DNA from: Sulfidibacter corallicola
GTDB lineage: Bacteria > Acidobacteriota > Holophagae > Acanthopleuribacterales > Acanthopleuribacteraceae
Assembly: GCF_017498545.1 (NCBI RefSeq)
Contig: NZ_CP071793.1
Location: forward strand, 9,046,256-9,110,255
Length of the DNA stretch: 64,000 nt
Direction: 5' to 3'
In this document: positions 35,227 to 45,700 of the stretch, in pieces
How the letters are laid out: every line of letters begins with the position of its first letter
Position numbering within the stretch: position 1 is the first letter of the stretch
Notes under the pieces: generated by a model
Seen by the model: only the letters and a program-made list of their open reading frames with translations
Database searches by the model: none
Told to the model about the DNA's origin: nothing
Translations under genes and position numbers: made by a program

Positions 35227-36537
35227 CTACGAACGCCGGGTGAGCTTGAATTCGCCCAAGAGCTCGGTCAGGGCCGCCGCCTCCTCTGCGGATTGCTGGG
35301 CATGGGCTCGGAGCTGTTTCACGGACACGTCCATTTCGGTGGTGGCCGAGGCCGTGCCCGAAACGATGCCGTCGATCTCCTGAATGACCTTGTTGACGTT
35401 CTGGATGCCGGAGCCCACGTGTTTGGTGCTCGTTTGAATGGAGCCGATCAACTCGCGGATCTGCTGAATGGAGATATTCGTCTGGCGCGCCAGTTCCTTG
35501 ACCTCTCCGGCGACGACGGCAAACCCCTTGCCGGCCTCTCCCGAACGCGCCGCCTCGATGGTGGCGTTGAGCGACAGCAGCTTCGTCTGTTCGGCGATTT
35601 GCACGATGATGTTGGTGATGTTGTCGATATTGCTGCTGGCCTTGGTCAACACTTCCATCTGCGAGACCGTTTCGCGAATGTTGACCACCGTATCGCCGGT
35701 GACGGCCCGCGCCGTTTCGCCCTGGCGCGACAGCTCTCCGATGGTGGTGGTCATTTCACCGATGGCCGCGGCCACGGTGGAAGCACCCGTCGTGTACTGT
35801 TCCTTCGCGTGGCCGAACAGGGAGCTGAAGGTTTGATCGAGCACATCCAAGGCCACGTTGAACTCTCGCACGATGCTCTCGAACTTGCTTTTTTCGTCCA
35901 CTGTCAATCGTACGGTCAGGTCGCGCTTGGCCAGCTTCTGAAAGACTGCAGCCATCTCATCGATGAACAGATTGCTCTCCTCGGCCATGGCGTTGATCTT
36001 GGCCAGTCGGGATTGGGCCAGGGCCTCCAAGACCAACGACATATCGAAGTGGCAGAGCTTTCCGAAGGAAGCCATGAACTGGATGAGTTCCTGGGGCGTC
36101 GCGCCCTTGTCCGCCACCAAGCTGGTGAGCGCTTCACGGATGATCTCGTACTGACCCACGTACCAGAACGTCTCGAGCTTGATGTAGTCGTGCCGATCGC
36201 CGATTTGCTGGCGATAGGCGACATAGTTGTCGTCGATCACCCCGGAGAACATGGATTCAAGGTATCGCTTCAGCAAGGGTCGTTGGCGCTGCACGGTGCT
36301 GTGCGTTTCCAAAATGGTCTTGGTTTCCTTGATGGAGAGCAAATTGTCATAAAATCGGTCGATGACGACGTCCAGATCCTCTTCCACCTGATGGTACCAG
36401 TAGGCGATGATGCCCAGATCTCGCTCCGTCAGGCGCTGGTACCTCACGCGGATCATGATGTCCGGATTCTTGACGCGTATGATCCCGGGTTCGATGACCC
36501 GTTCCGTTTTCTTTTTGGATCGAAAAAAGCCGAGCAC
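35227..36537 (-). CDS. Globin-coupled methyl-accepting chemotaxis-type sensor, HemAT-like, soluble
   Basis: 436 residues. GTG 36537 is chosen because GGAGG lies 5 bases upstream; the frame extends 7 codons to another GTG without a site. Residues about 25-180 are a protoglobin sensor domain. IGDRHDYIKLETFWYVGQY matches the globin-coupled-sensor signature, making H116 the proximal heme ligand. After a linker comes the MCP signalling domain (about 230-430) with the conserved hairpin tip IAEQTKLLSLNATIEAARSGEAGKGF (split across about residues 305-332). No membrane helix is present. It should bind heme and sense O2 or another gas and signal to CheA/CheW, none of which is nearby. The Ala-Glu-rich ends resemble methylation helices. 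Confidence 0.93.
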   Translation of the reverse strand: MLGFFRSKKKTERVIEPGIIRVKNPDIMIRVRYQRLTERDLGIIAYWYHQVEEDLDVVIDRFYDNLLSIKETKTILETHSTVQRQRPLLKRYLESMFSGVIDDNYVAYRQQIGDRHDYIKLETFWYVGQYEIIREALTSLVADKGATPQELIQFMASFGKLCHFDMSLVLEALAQSRLAKINAMAEESNLFIDEMAAVFQKLAKRDLTVRLTVDEKSKFESIVREFNVALDVLDQTFSSLFGHAKEQYTTGASTVAAAIGEMTTTIGELSRQGETARAVTGDTVVNIRETVSQMEVLTKASSNIDNITNIIVQIAEQTKLLSLNATIEAARSGEAGKGFAVVAGEVKELARQTNISIQQIRELIGSIQTSTKHVGSGIQNVNKVIQEIDGIVSGTASATTEMDVSVKQLRAHAQQSAEEAAALTELLGEFKLTRRS

Positions 36538-36969
36538 GTGGACCTCCGTGGGATTCACGATTGATGTTCAAACATGCACGAGGAAAACGGTTCGAGACAC
36601 GAAGGGATCGCCCGGCAAACCGTGCCGCCGCGCCCCGCGCTCGCCAACGGTCGGGTTCATGAAGTGAAAGGCCTCTAAGGTTCGCCCGATCGACTCCCCA
36701 GGACGACATCCGGCGCGAGAACACCTCGACCTTCCTTTCAGCACCGCTTGAATCTCTTTCCTCTCTTATCTCTCATCAGGTGGTAAATCCTTATTTTTTG
36801 CCTATTTCCTCAGCGATGCACGCCACACCATCTAGAGCGCTCGGTGTCCCGGGCCCCATCGATTTGGCCCACCCATGGGAACGGCTCCTGGGCGCATCCA
36901 TTGGATTGCGCCATTTTCATCACTTGCTTTTTCGCGAGATCTATATAAAAACCTATCGTATGGAATGAA
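36538..36969. promoter_or_regulatory. Divergent promoter region between sensor and amidase genes
   Basis: 432 bp. 36930-36965 contains an AT-rich TCTATATAAAAACC tract 25-40 bp before the amidase start, a plausible -10 region. Nothing else stands out. Confidence 0.35.
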
Positions 36970-37677
36970 ATGAACATGAATTTTCTCAGAACCTGGCTTA
37001 TTTTTCTCCTGATCGCATGTTTTTGCGCATGGCTTCTCCCCCGAGCCCGCTACCGCTCCATCGTGATCCACCACACGGCGTCCCCATCCGACAGCCTGGC
37101 TTCGATCCGCCGCGCACATGGCGCACGTGGCTGGTACGACATCGGTTATCACTTGGTGCTGGCCAATGGACAGGCCGGTGTGCCCGCCGGGCATTTGGAG
37201 GTGGGCGCCCGTTATCGCTGGGGCGGATACTCGGTGGCCACCCGCAACAAGTGGTGCAACGTGACGGCCCTGCATCTGACGCTGGTGGGCAACTACGAAA
37301 ACGCACCGTTCCCCCAGCACCTGCAGCCGGCGCTGGCCAACGCGGTGCGGACCCTGTGCCGACGGTACGGTATCGACCCGGCAAACATTCACCTGCACCG
37401 CGACTGCAGTGCCACCGCATGCCCTGGCCGCCACATCGACCGCGACGCGATCCAGCGGTGGTTGAAGACCGACCCGGAGGCGGTGCCCCAAGCGCTCGCG
37501 GCGCAGCACGAACGGGCGCTGCGCCAAACGCTCGTGGCACCGCTCCCCATCGGCCTGAGCGTGTTTGGGCTGGAGATCGCATTGTGGTCGATCGCGCACA
37601 GGTGGCGCAAACGACGCCGTTCGGGACGGGATGAACCGGTCCAATCGGGCGGCCCCCAACGAGGGGACATCGAATGA
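36970..37677 (+). CDS. Membrane-anchored N-acetylmuramoyl-L-alanine amidase (Amidase_2/PGRP fold)
   Basis: 235 residues from ATG 36970. An N-terminal membrane anchor or uncleaved signal (TWLIFLLIACFCAWLL, about 8-23) precedes an Amidase_2 domain (about 28-165). Zinc ligands are His in VIHHTAS (H34), H143 in LHRDCSAT and C151 in ACPGRH, with Y60 at the catalytic Tyr position. It should cut the bond between N-acetylmuramic acid and L-alanine in peptidoglycan. A second hydrophobic segment near the C-terminus (LSVFGLEIALWSIA) is unusual and may make a two-anchor topology. The tail is basic. Roles could be wall recycling or remodelling, or attack on other bacteria. Confidence 0.9.
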   Translation: MNMNFLRTWLIFLLIACFCAWLLPRARYRSIVIHHTASPSDSLASIRRAHGARGWYDIGYHLVLANGQAGVPAGHLEVGARYRWGGYSVATRNKWCNVTALHLTLVGNYENAPFPQHLQPALANAVRTLCRRYGIDPANIHLHRDCSATACPGRHIDRDAIQRWLKTDPEAVPQALAAQHERALRQTLVAPLPIGLSVFGLEIALWSIAHRWRKRRRSGRDEPVQSGGPQRGDIE

Positions 37678-37975
37678 GGAACCTCGTCCCAAGTTCACGG
37701 CCGAGTCGCTCGCGCATGGAGGGAAAGGCATGGGGCGTCGGGTCAAAAGATCGTCGAAGAATAGAGAATGGAAAAAATTTTCTGATATCTTCCTGATATT
37801 TCACAAAAGATTTTTCGAGGTTCTCGTGTAAGATGGTTTCCACAAGCCATTCGCTCGATGCGAGCACGCGCCGCACTCCACGCCAATTCGGGTCATTTCC
37901 CCAACCCGCGCCTTTTCGTCGGCGGTTTCGTCGTTCGCTTCCGATGCAGCTCATTCTGCACGAGAAGGTGTTTTC

Positions 37976-39460
37976 ATGATTTACCTGACCGCAATCAGTC
38001 TATATCTCGGCGCCCTGATCATGATGGGTGTCTACAAGTCCAAGAAAATCAAGACGCAGAGCGACTTCGCCGTTGCCGGGCGCAGCCTTTCCCCCTGGGT
38101 GCTGGTGGGCACCATGTTGGCCACCTGGGTCGGCACGGGTTCGATTCTGGGCAACGCCGGCAAAGCCTACGAAACCGGTCTCGCGGCCCTGATGTTGCCC
38201 ATTGGCGGCGTCATGGGCGTGATGGTCCTGACCCGCATTGCGGGCAAGGTTCGCGGCATCGAAAAATTCACGGTTCCCGAAATCATCGGATCGCGTTACG
38301 GACAGAACGCGCGCGTCTTGAGTGTGGTCGCACTGGTCATGGCCTACATGGTGATCGTGTCCTACCAGTACAATGCGGGCGGCGCGGTACTGCACACGGT
38401 CCTCACCGACGACGCCGGTTCCAGCATCCTGTCGCTGCAGGCCTGCACGGCCATCGCGGTGGCGGTGATCATCGCCTACACCATGTTGGCCGGCCTCGTG
38501 AGTGTCGCCTACACCGACGTGGTGAACGGGGTGGTCATGACCCTGTCCTTCGTGATCGCCCTGCCGATTCTCTGGCATACGGCCGGCGGTTGGTCCGGCA
38601 TGGAGCAGGCGTTCGCGGCGACGGGCCGCGACACCCACATGCAGTTTTGGGGTGTCTATTCGGGATTCGACATCGTCAACTTCCTGCTGCCGCCGTTTTT
38701 GCTGGCCATGGGCGACGCCAACATGTACCAGCGGTTCTCCGCATCCTCGACCAGCAAGGGCGCCACCAAGGCGACCATTCTCCTCGTGTTCGCGGTCATC
38801 ATGATCGAATTGGCGATCATCTCCTCGGCCTGGATCAGCTCCAGCATGATTCCCGACGCCGCCAACGGCCGCAACGTGCTGATCTACGCCTCTCACCAGT
38901 TTCTCCCCACGGCGCTGGGCGCCATCATGTTGACCACGATGGTCGGCATCATCATTTCCACCGCCGATTCCTTCCTCTTGGTACCGGCCACCACCCTGAT
39001 TCGCGACGTCTACCTGCAGTACGTCAACCCCGACGCCGACGAGCGCCGCATCGTGTTGCTCAGCCGGTTGTTCGTGTTGGGTCTGGGCCTGATCGCCTAC
39101 GCGGTCTCGATGGGCTTCGCGCAGTCGGCGACCTTCTTCGACAAGGCGCTGTACGCCTACACGATCTACGGCGCGGCCATCACGCCATCGTTGGTGGCGG
39201 CCTTCTTCTGGAAACGGGCCACTTCGACCGGCGCCGTCGCCTCGATCATCGCCGGCACGGTGGTGACCCTGGTGTGGAAAGAGGCCGCGTTCATTCAGGA
39301 CATCGTGCCTGGCTTCATCTACCAGAACTGCGACGAGGTCTTGCCGGCCATCTTCGCCTCGATCCTCTGCCTGGTCAGCATCAGCCTGCTCACCCCCAAG
39401 CCTGGCACCGAAACCCTCGATGAGCCGGGACTCCAGGCGGGCGAAACCCAACCCACCTGA
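37976..39460 (+). CDS. Sodium:solute symporter (SSS family)
   Basis: 494 residues from ATG 37976 (GAAGG upstream). Thirteen or so membrane helices are predicted. Family signatures: FAVAGRSLSPWVLVGTMLATWVGTGSILGNAG near the N-terminus (about residues 31-62), and TTMVGIIISTADSFLLVPATT, the helix-8 region that carries the Na2-site Ser/Thr residues. It should import an organic solute with Na+. The substrate is not predictable; the closest-looking relatives by motif are proline/pantothenate/solute types. It stands alone, followed by a 1-kb repeat island. Confidence 0.9.
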   Translation: MIYLTAISLYLGALIMMGVYKSKKIKTQSDFAVAGRSLSPWVLVGTMLATWVGTGSILGNAGKAYETGLAALMLPIGGVMGVMVLTRIAGKVRGIEKFTVPEIIGSRYGQNARVLSVVALVMAYMVIVSYQYNAGGAVLHTVLTDDAGSSILSLQACTAIAVAVIIAYTMLAGLVSVAYTDVVNGVVMTLSFVIALPILWHTAGGWSGMEQAFAATGRDTHMQFWGVYSGFDIVNFLLPPFLLAMGDANMYQRFSASSTSKGATKATILLVFAVIMIELAIISSAWISSSMIPDAANGRNVLIYASHQFLPTALGAIMLTTMVGIIISTADSFLLVPATTLIRDVYLQYVNPDADERRIVLLSRLFVLGLGLIAYAVSMGFAQSATFFDKALYAYTIYGAAITPSLVAAFFWKRATSTGAVASIIAGTVVTLVWKEAAFIQDIVPGFIYQNCDEVLPAIFASILCLVSISLLTPKPGTETLDEPGLQAGETQPT

Positions 39461-40454
39461 TCGCCGACCTGCCCGAAGATCGAGCCATGTGCGGGGGGGG
39501 TTCTCCGCGCATGGTTGTTCCCAGCGGCTCTGCGAAGGGCTCCTCAAAGGTGACGTCAACTCCGCGAGGGAGCATATAGTTCCGCCCCGTTGGGGCTGGG
39601 GATCGGGAACCCCCAACAACCAGGGTTGCGTCGGCGCTGCCTCCTTAACCCTTCGCTGTACTGTGTCGTCCCTTCAGGACGCCCGCTGGTGGCGTGCCTA
39701 CGGCACGCGTTTTTATGTATGGTGGTCCAAACATACGGCCGGCCATCCCTTCAGGATTGGCCGCGAACGGTGAACAATCGAGCATTCGGTTGACCGCGAT
39801 GGTGCCCATCCCAGCATACCGCAAGGTTGGGATGGGCTCCTGCTCCGGGTCGCATTGACGGTGCGACCGGACGTCCCTCTGGACGGGCACCTGCCCCGGG
39901 TCGCGCTGAAGGTGCGACCGGACGTCCCTCTGGACCACAACTTATTTAAAACGCGCACCTTTGGTGCGCCACCAGCAGGGACCCTGAAAGGGTCATACAT
40001 GACAGCGAAGGGTTAAGGAGTCGGGACGACGACGCAACCCTGGTTGTTCGAGGAGCCCGAACTCCAGCCCTGAAGGGGCGGCTCCGCGAAGGACTCCTCG
40101 AACTCGACGGATGCTCCGCCTGGCGGCTCCTCGAGCAGGACGGGCACTCCGCGACGGCCCGCATCGTTCCGCCCCGTTGGGGCTGGGGTTCGGGTACCCC
40201 CAACAACCAGGGTTACGGTGCCTCTACGGCACCTCACCCTTCGCTGTACTGTGTCGTCCCTTCAGGACGCCTGCTGGTGGCGGACCTACGGTCCGCGTTT
40301 CAATAAGTTGTGGACCTGGCATGATGTTGGCCATCCCTCCAGGATTGGCCGCGAACAACGATCAACCAAGCAATCGGTCGACCGCGATGGTGCGCAGTCC
40401 CACACAAACACCAGGCCGTGATGGGTGCGCCGGTCCGAATCCTCGTCGTGCGCC
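39461..40454. repeat. Hairpin-repeat island with three R6 copies and a tandem repeat
   Basis: 994 bp without a gene. Copy a (about 39578-39835) and copy b (about 40168-40420) are direct repeats; copy c (about 39944-40085) is inverted. Each contains a GCCCC-type hairpin, the motif CAACAACCAGGGTT, a GTCC..CTTCA..GGAC-type hairpin and a GC-rich hairpin before T-rich sequence. Between a and c lies a ~49-bp tandem pair (39839-39937) with GGTGCGACCGGACGTCCCTC in each unit. A further palindrome, CCCATCC...GGATGGG, lies near 39806-39837. Small frames inside are not conserved as proteins. Confidence 0.85.
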
Positions 40455-42560
40455 CTAATTCACCGGCTCTTCCGCTGCGGTCGAACTCTCGTCTTCCGAG
40501 AACGCCTCATCCTCTTCCTCGGCGCTTGGACCCTCGGCCAGTAGCTTGCGCGCCAGCTTCACCGAATCGGATGTGCCCGTCACGAACAGCAGGTCGTCAA
40601 CCATCAATCGCTCGGATCCGGTGGGCAATACCACGTCCTGTCCCTCGCGGTGGATCGCCACCACCAGGACCCCGGAACGCGCGCGCAGGTTCAACTCCGT
40701 CAGGGTCTTCCCGACCCCCGCCGAATCCTCGAAAATGTAGATGCCGTCCATGTTCTCCAAGTTGGGAAAGAACGCGTCGGGTGCCTGCTCGTTCACGCCC
40801 TCCGAACGCTGGCGATCGAGGAACGCCACCAGGCGTTCGGCTTCCGATCGGATTTCGGCGTCCAATCGGCCGGCCGATTTCCACAGAAACGCCAGCATGA
40901 TGACGATGACCGCCACGATCACCACGCCGATTCCCAGCGAGCCCACCAGCGGTCGGAAGGCCGCGGCCGCAGGAATGCCGGCACCCATCATCACCAACAC
41001 GCGAACGGCCGAACGCAGCACCGACTGGCCGGTAGGCGTCATCGCCGTCGCGGACCGCGCCCGGTGGGCGGATACCTCGCAAATGATCCATTCACCCAAA
41101 TTGTGGGTGTTGCGGGCGATGCCCAAAAGTGGCGGAATGGAAATCAACAAGAGGAAACCGTAGGCGGCCAGGATTCGGTAGGCCGCCGGCACCCCGAGTT
41201 GCTCTCCCAAAACTTGGGTAATGTCGTAGAAGAAAAAGAGAAAGACGGCCGTCACGAAAATCCAGCCAAGCGTATCCAACACGATGGCACGCAGCGCCTT
41301 GCTCCCCACCGAACGCTCCTCGGTCGTCTTCCCCTGGCGAATGCCCTCGAACCACCCTTCGTACACGACCAAAAGGTGCTTCATCCGGGCCGGAAGATGC
41401 CGGTCCACGAAATCGACCAGGCGCGGCGCGCCACGCAGGGCAAGCGGCGTGGTGAAGGCGGTAACCACCGCCACCGTGACCAGGATGGGCTGCAAACTGG
41501 GGCGAACCACGCCCGCAACGATGCCCAACGACGCGATGATGAACCCGAACTCACCGATTTGCCCCAAACTCAAACCGGCCGTCAGCGACTGTTTCACCCC
41601 GTTCCCCGAGAGAATCCCGGCGATCGAAATGCTCATCAACTGGAAAAACAGGACACCGGCGAGCACCAACGCCGCCGGCCCAATGCTCTCCAGGGCCAAC
41701 AGCGGATCGACCGTCATCCCGATCGAAACGAAGAAAATCGCGGCGAATACGTCCTTGATCGGCTTGATGATGTGCTCCACATCGTGGCCGCGCCCCGATT
41801 CGGACACCAACAACCCCGCCACGAAGGCACCCAGGGCCACCGAATAGCCCAACTCCTCGGCGAGCAGCGAGAAGCTGAAGCAGATCCCCACCGCGGTGAC
41901 GATCGAGGCCTCGGCGTTTTTGAGGTTGAGCACGTACCGCACCAGACGCGGCACGATCAGCAACCCCAAGGCGACCATGGCGGCCAAGGTGAGCGTCAAT
42001 TTACCCAGGGTCACGCTGAGGCTGGAAACCGAGAACGTGCCGCTCTCGGCGACGGCCGACATGGCGGCGATCAGCGCGATCGCGGCGACGTCCTGCAACA
42101 CCAGCACACCCAGGACGAAGGTGCGGACATTCTTGGGAACGGGCCGCTCCTCGAAGATCTTGCTGACGAGCATGGTCGAGGAAATACAGATGCTCGCCCC
42201 CAGGAACAGGGCCTCGACCTTGTTCCATCCCAGCCAGATCCCAATGGAGAAACCGAGCCAGAGCATGGTGCCGATTTCGATCAGGGCCGAAAAGCCCGCC
42301 ACCGGCAGCACCTTGAACAGCTTGGATAGTTGAAACTCCAGGCCGATCACGAACATGACCAGGACGACCCCGAATTCGGAGAGTGAATGGACCCGCCCCA
42401 TGTCGGCAAAGAGCGGAATCGGAATGTAGGGACCGACGATCAGTCCCGCGGCAAGGTAGCCGAGAATACTGGGTTGATTGAACTTACGGCAAAGAATGCC
42501 GGTACCTGTCGCAACGCCTAGAACGATACCCAGATCGTGAACGAAACTGGCAGTGGCCAC
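40455..42560 (-). CDS. CPA2-family cation:proton antiporter with C-terminal TrkA-C-like domain
   Basis: 701 residues. GTG 42560 is chosen because AAGGAG stands 5 bases upstream; the frame starts at GTG 42614 without a site. Twelve or so helices (about 1-385) form the Na+/H+ exchanger domain (FNQPSILGYLAAGLIVGP, then VLQDVAAIALIAAMSA, typical of KefB/YbaL-like proteins). A second set of four hydrophobic helices (about 425-560) follows, which most CPA2 proteins lack. The C-terminal region (about 610-685) is a TrkA-C-like (RCK_C) domain (LTELNLRARSGVLVVAIHREG). No NAD-binding TrkA-N Rossmann domain is seen. The last 25 residues are Glu-rich. It probably exchanges K+ or Na+ for H+ at the inner membrane. 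Confidence 0.88.
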   Translation of the reverse strand: MATASFVHDLGIVLGVATGTGILCRKFNQPSILGYLAAGLIVGPYIPIPLFADMGRVHSLSEFGVVLVMFVIGLEFQLSKLFKVLPVAGFSALIEIGTMLWLGFSIGIWLGWNKVEALFLGASICISSTMLVSKIFEERPVPKNVRTFVLGVLVLQDVAAIALIAAMSAVAESGTFSVSSLSVTLGKLTLTLAAMVALGLLIVPRLVRYVLNLKNAEASIVTAVGICFSFSLLAEELGYSVALGAFVAGLLVSESGRGHDVEHIIKPIKDVFAAIFFVSIGMTVDPLLALESIGPAALVLAGVLFFQLMSISIAGILSGNGVKQSLTAGLSLGQIGEFGFIIASLGIVAGVVRPSLQPILVTVAVVTAFTTPLALRGAPRLVDFVDRHLPARMKHLLVVYEGWFEGIRQGKTTEERSVGSKALRAIVLDTLGWIFVTAVFLFFFYDITQVLGEQLGVPAAYRILAAYGFLLLISIPPLLGIARNTHNLGEWIICEVSAHRARSATAMTPTGQSVLRSAVRVLVMMGAGIPAAAAFRPLVGSLGIGVVIVAVIVIMLAFLWKSAGRLDAEIRSEAERLVAFLDRQRSEGVNEQAPDAFFPNLENMDGIYIFEDSAGVGKTLTELNLRARSGVLVVAIHREGQDVVLPTGSERLMVDDLLFVTGTSDSVKLARKLLAEGPSAEEEDEAFSEDESSTAAEEPVN

Positions 42561-42710
42561 GAATTCTCCTTGGCGCAAAAGGCCGTGCTCGATCGAGAGA
42601 AACAAGGGAGACACCTTATTCTAGGGCCGACCCGAGAGAGGCACAAGCGGAACCGAACGCGGTCGCCGACCTTCGACGCGACCCGCGGCACCCCCCCGAA
42701 ACCACGACCG

Positions 42711-42747
42711 CAAAAAGAAAAAGCTCCCAACCTTGTGATTGGGAGCT
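42711..42747 (-). terminator. Rho-independent terminator of the secreted metalloprotease gene
   Basis: On the minus strand, AAGCTCCCAA and TTGGGAGCTT form a 10-bp stem (42721-42747 region, 8-base loop) followed by a T-rich tract (the A-run at 42711-42720 of the plus strand). It lies just after the stop of the gene ending at 42770. Confidence 0.85.
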
Positions 42748-42769
42748 TTGCGATCGAACGCGCGGACGA

Positions 42770-45700
42770 TCAATGACCGGTGGTAGACATCACCAACGGC
42801 GTCTTGAAGACCGGCTGCTCCAGATTGACACAGCTCACCATGTTCAGGATCGTGACATCCGGCCAGGTGGCGTACAGCGACTCGAACGAGCAGCAGGATT
42901 GCGAGGATGCCTCGGGCACCTGCACGTTGACGTTGGTCAGCGAGATGCTGTCGACCCGGAAACCGGAACCGACGGCGGCACCGTCGGTGCCGTAGCGAAG
43001 CTCAAGGTAGAGCTGACGGCCGGCCTGATTGGCGCTGTCCAGCGCCCCGGCGCTGAAGGTGCTCTCGGCCCAAGTTTCCATCGCGGCGGCAAAGCCGTCC
43101 TCGCCGTTGTTGCAGAACGAGGAACTTGCCTGACCGGACGCGTTGTAGGTGCGCCCTCCGTCGGGCGCGATCACCGAACGGCTCGCATCGGTGGCGTTCA
43201 CCAAGGCCAGGTTGGCGCGGTCCCACCAGCCTTGACCGAACTCTTCGATGTCGAAATGGGTTTGGATCGACAGGGTCGAATCGCTGGAGAGTTCCATCAG
43301 CGGCGAATAGGCCACGTCGCACACGTTGTGGGTGTTGGCGGAAGACGCCAGGTAGAATTCGGAACCGCCGGCGCCGTCGATGGCATTGCTGCGCGTGAAG
43401 GTCCCGGAAATCGCCTGGAACCCGTTCATGTCGGTTTCGAAATCGAAGGTCGCGACCGGCAGCGTTTCCCAGTTACTTTGGGTCTTGTCGAAGGTGTAGG
43501 ACCCGGTGGCGCCATCCACCCCGTCGGCCTCGGCCACAATTTCCACCTCGAGCCCCGCATTGAAGCTCAAGCCCGACGCGGTGAAGGCCAGGGTGACCGG
43601 GGCGCCGGTGCAATCGCCGGTCAAGCTCGCGGCGACAGTTTTGGGCAGGGTTTCGTTGAGCACGATGTCCGGTTGGTTGGGGAAACGCACTTCGGTGATG
43701 CGCACGTTGGTCAACGCGTTGTTACCCAGGTTGAAGGCCGAGACGCTGATGACCGCGTCTTCGCAGTTGTCCAAGAAAATATCCCCGTCACCCGAGGTGA
43801 TTTCCAGATCGGCCACGAACCCCAGGGCCAGTCCTTCCGGTCCTTCGGGTGTCACGGTCACACAGCCGCTCGAAGGTCCGAAACAGGCCTGACCGGCACC
43901 CATCGGCACGACCAGATAGGTGTACTCCATGCTGGGTGCCAGCTCGGCATCGGTGAAAGAGGTGCCGGCGGTTTCGGTCAGCAGGTACTTGCCCAGGGCA
44001 CAGGCGTCGACGCCCTCGGAACGATAAACCCGGTAGGTGTCGGCGTTGGGCACGGCGTTCCAGGTGAGTTCGGCGCCGAGGCTGGTGGCGGCGGCCTGAA
44101 CCGTCGGTGCCGCGGTGGGGCCGTTGGCACAACCGCTGTTCTGAACGGTGAGGCTGTCACAGGCGATGCCGTGGCGGTCGAAGGCCGCGAAAATCGCGGT
44201 CATGTGGGGCGTCCCGTTGTCCAGGTTGCCGTCGTCGTCGTCGGCGGCCAAGTAGTTGAGATAGCCGTTGTTGGCACCACAACCGCCGGAGCCCTGGTTG
44301 CATTGGAAGGCTGCGCCGACACCGCCGGAGCCCTGGAAGATCAGGTGTGCGGTGAGTTCGTGCAGCGCACGTTCGTCGAGTTCGGGGAAGGCTGCGGGAA
44401 GATCGCGCTTCCAGAGATCCCAAACCGCCTCGGCATAGACCTGACCCTCGCAGTGCACGCTGCCGCCGCAGGGGCCGCCGCCGCCGAAGGGCTTGCAGGT
44501 GTCGTTGGCCCAGGTCACGTTGTGCGGGCTGTTGGATTGGCGCTTGCCCCAATCGATGTCGCGCACACCCGTGCAGTCCAGGCAGGGATCGCCGAAACCG
44601 CTGCAGTTGATCGTGCGGAAGTTGCGACCGATGCAGGAGGTGTTCAAGCGAATCGCGGCGAACAGGTCCGCGATGCCCTCGCCCGGGGTGGAAATGCCCG
44701 GCGTCGCATCGGCACCGTCCATGCCGTGGCCCCACTCGTGGTCGAACACCCCGGCGATTTCGCCGGTGTTGTTACAACCGCCGCCGGACTTGAAGAAGCG
44801 CAACCCGCCGGGGCCGCCCGTGGCGTTACAGGTATCGTCGATGTTGACCTGAACCGGCAACGGTGAACGCACCCAGTCGTTGTCCGGCAGGTGCCCGCGA
44901 CCGATTTCGACGATGCGGTTGATTTCGTAGTAGGCCGAACGCGATGACTTGGTGTTCCCCGCCGAACGGCCGGCCGCCACGACGCAGTCCGTATCGCCCG
45001 GCGCATCGCCGAAGCCCAAATCCAGGTGGTTGGTATCGGTGCTTTCCTCGAAGGTACCGCAAACGTCGTTGATCACCACGTATCGGCCCGCGAGTGTACC
45101 GATGACGGTGGTGTTGTTGCACACGGAGATGTTGCCGCCGCCGTCGGTGTAGAGGGTGCGGCCGGTGGAAGTGGTCACCGGCAGGAACGGAAAGGGATAG
45201 TCCTGCTCCTGCCCCTCGGGCCCCACCCCGTCGTTGGTCAGGGGATACACGCCGCCCGATACGGTGAGACTTTCCGCGAAATAATGGCTGGTGTCCTGGA
45301 ACGAAAGAACTTCCCCGTTTTCAGCGTCCACAAGCGCTTCCCACTCGGGAATTTCACCGGAGAATTCGGGGGCCAGAACCCAGCAGAGGCGATAGTCGTA
45401 GCCGTCACCGAAATGCTGGTTCGGCGTGTGGCGGTTCTTGGCCATGGGAATGTACTCGAGTCTGGCCTCGTGGCGAAAACCGTCGAAACGCAACGACTCG
45501 CCGAGGTACTCGCTCAGGATGTGCTGGCTCTCCGCTTCCGAGATTGTCGCGGCCCGCGGCGCCACATCGCCCCAGAAATGGGCGCCGAACAGGACCAGGT
45601 TCCCGTTGTTGACTGCCGCGTTGATGTTGCTGTGCCGCACGGGAATACCGTCGATCGCGCGCGGGATGTAGATGCGCACCAGCTCGCGATCGCGGTAGAA

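Noticed and set aside
39839..39937. CRISPR-like array
   Set aside because: Only two units with no regular variable spacers, and no cas genes in the window.
42773..44866. 697-codon plus-strand frame over the secreted metalloprotease
   Set aside because: Low-complexity Gly/Val/Glu translation without domains; shadow of the minus-strand gene.
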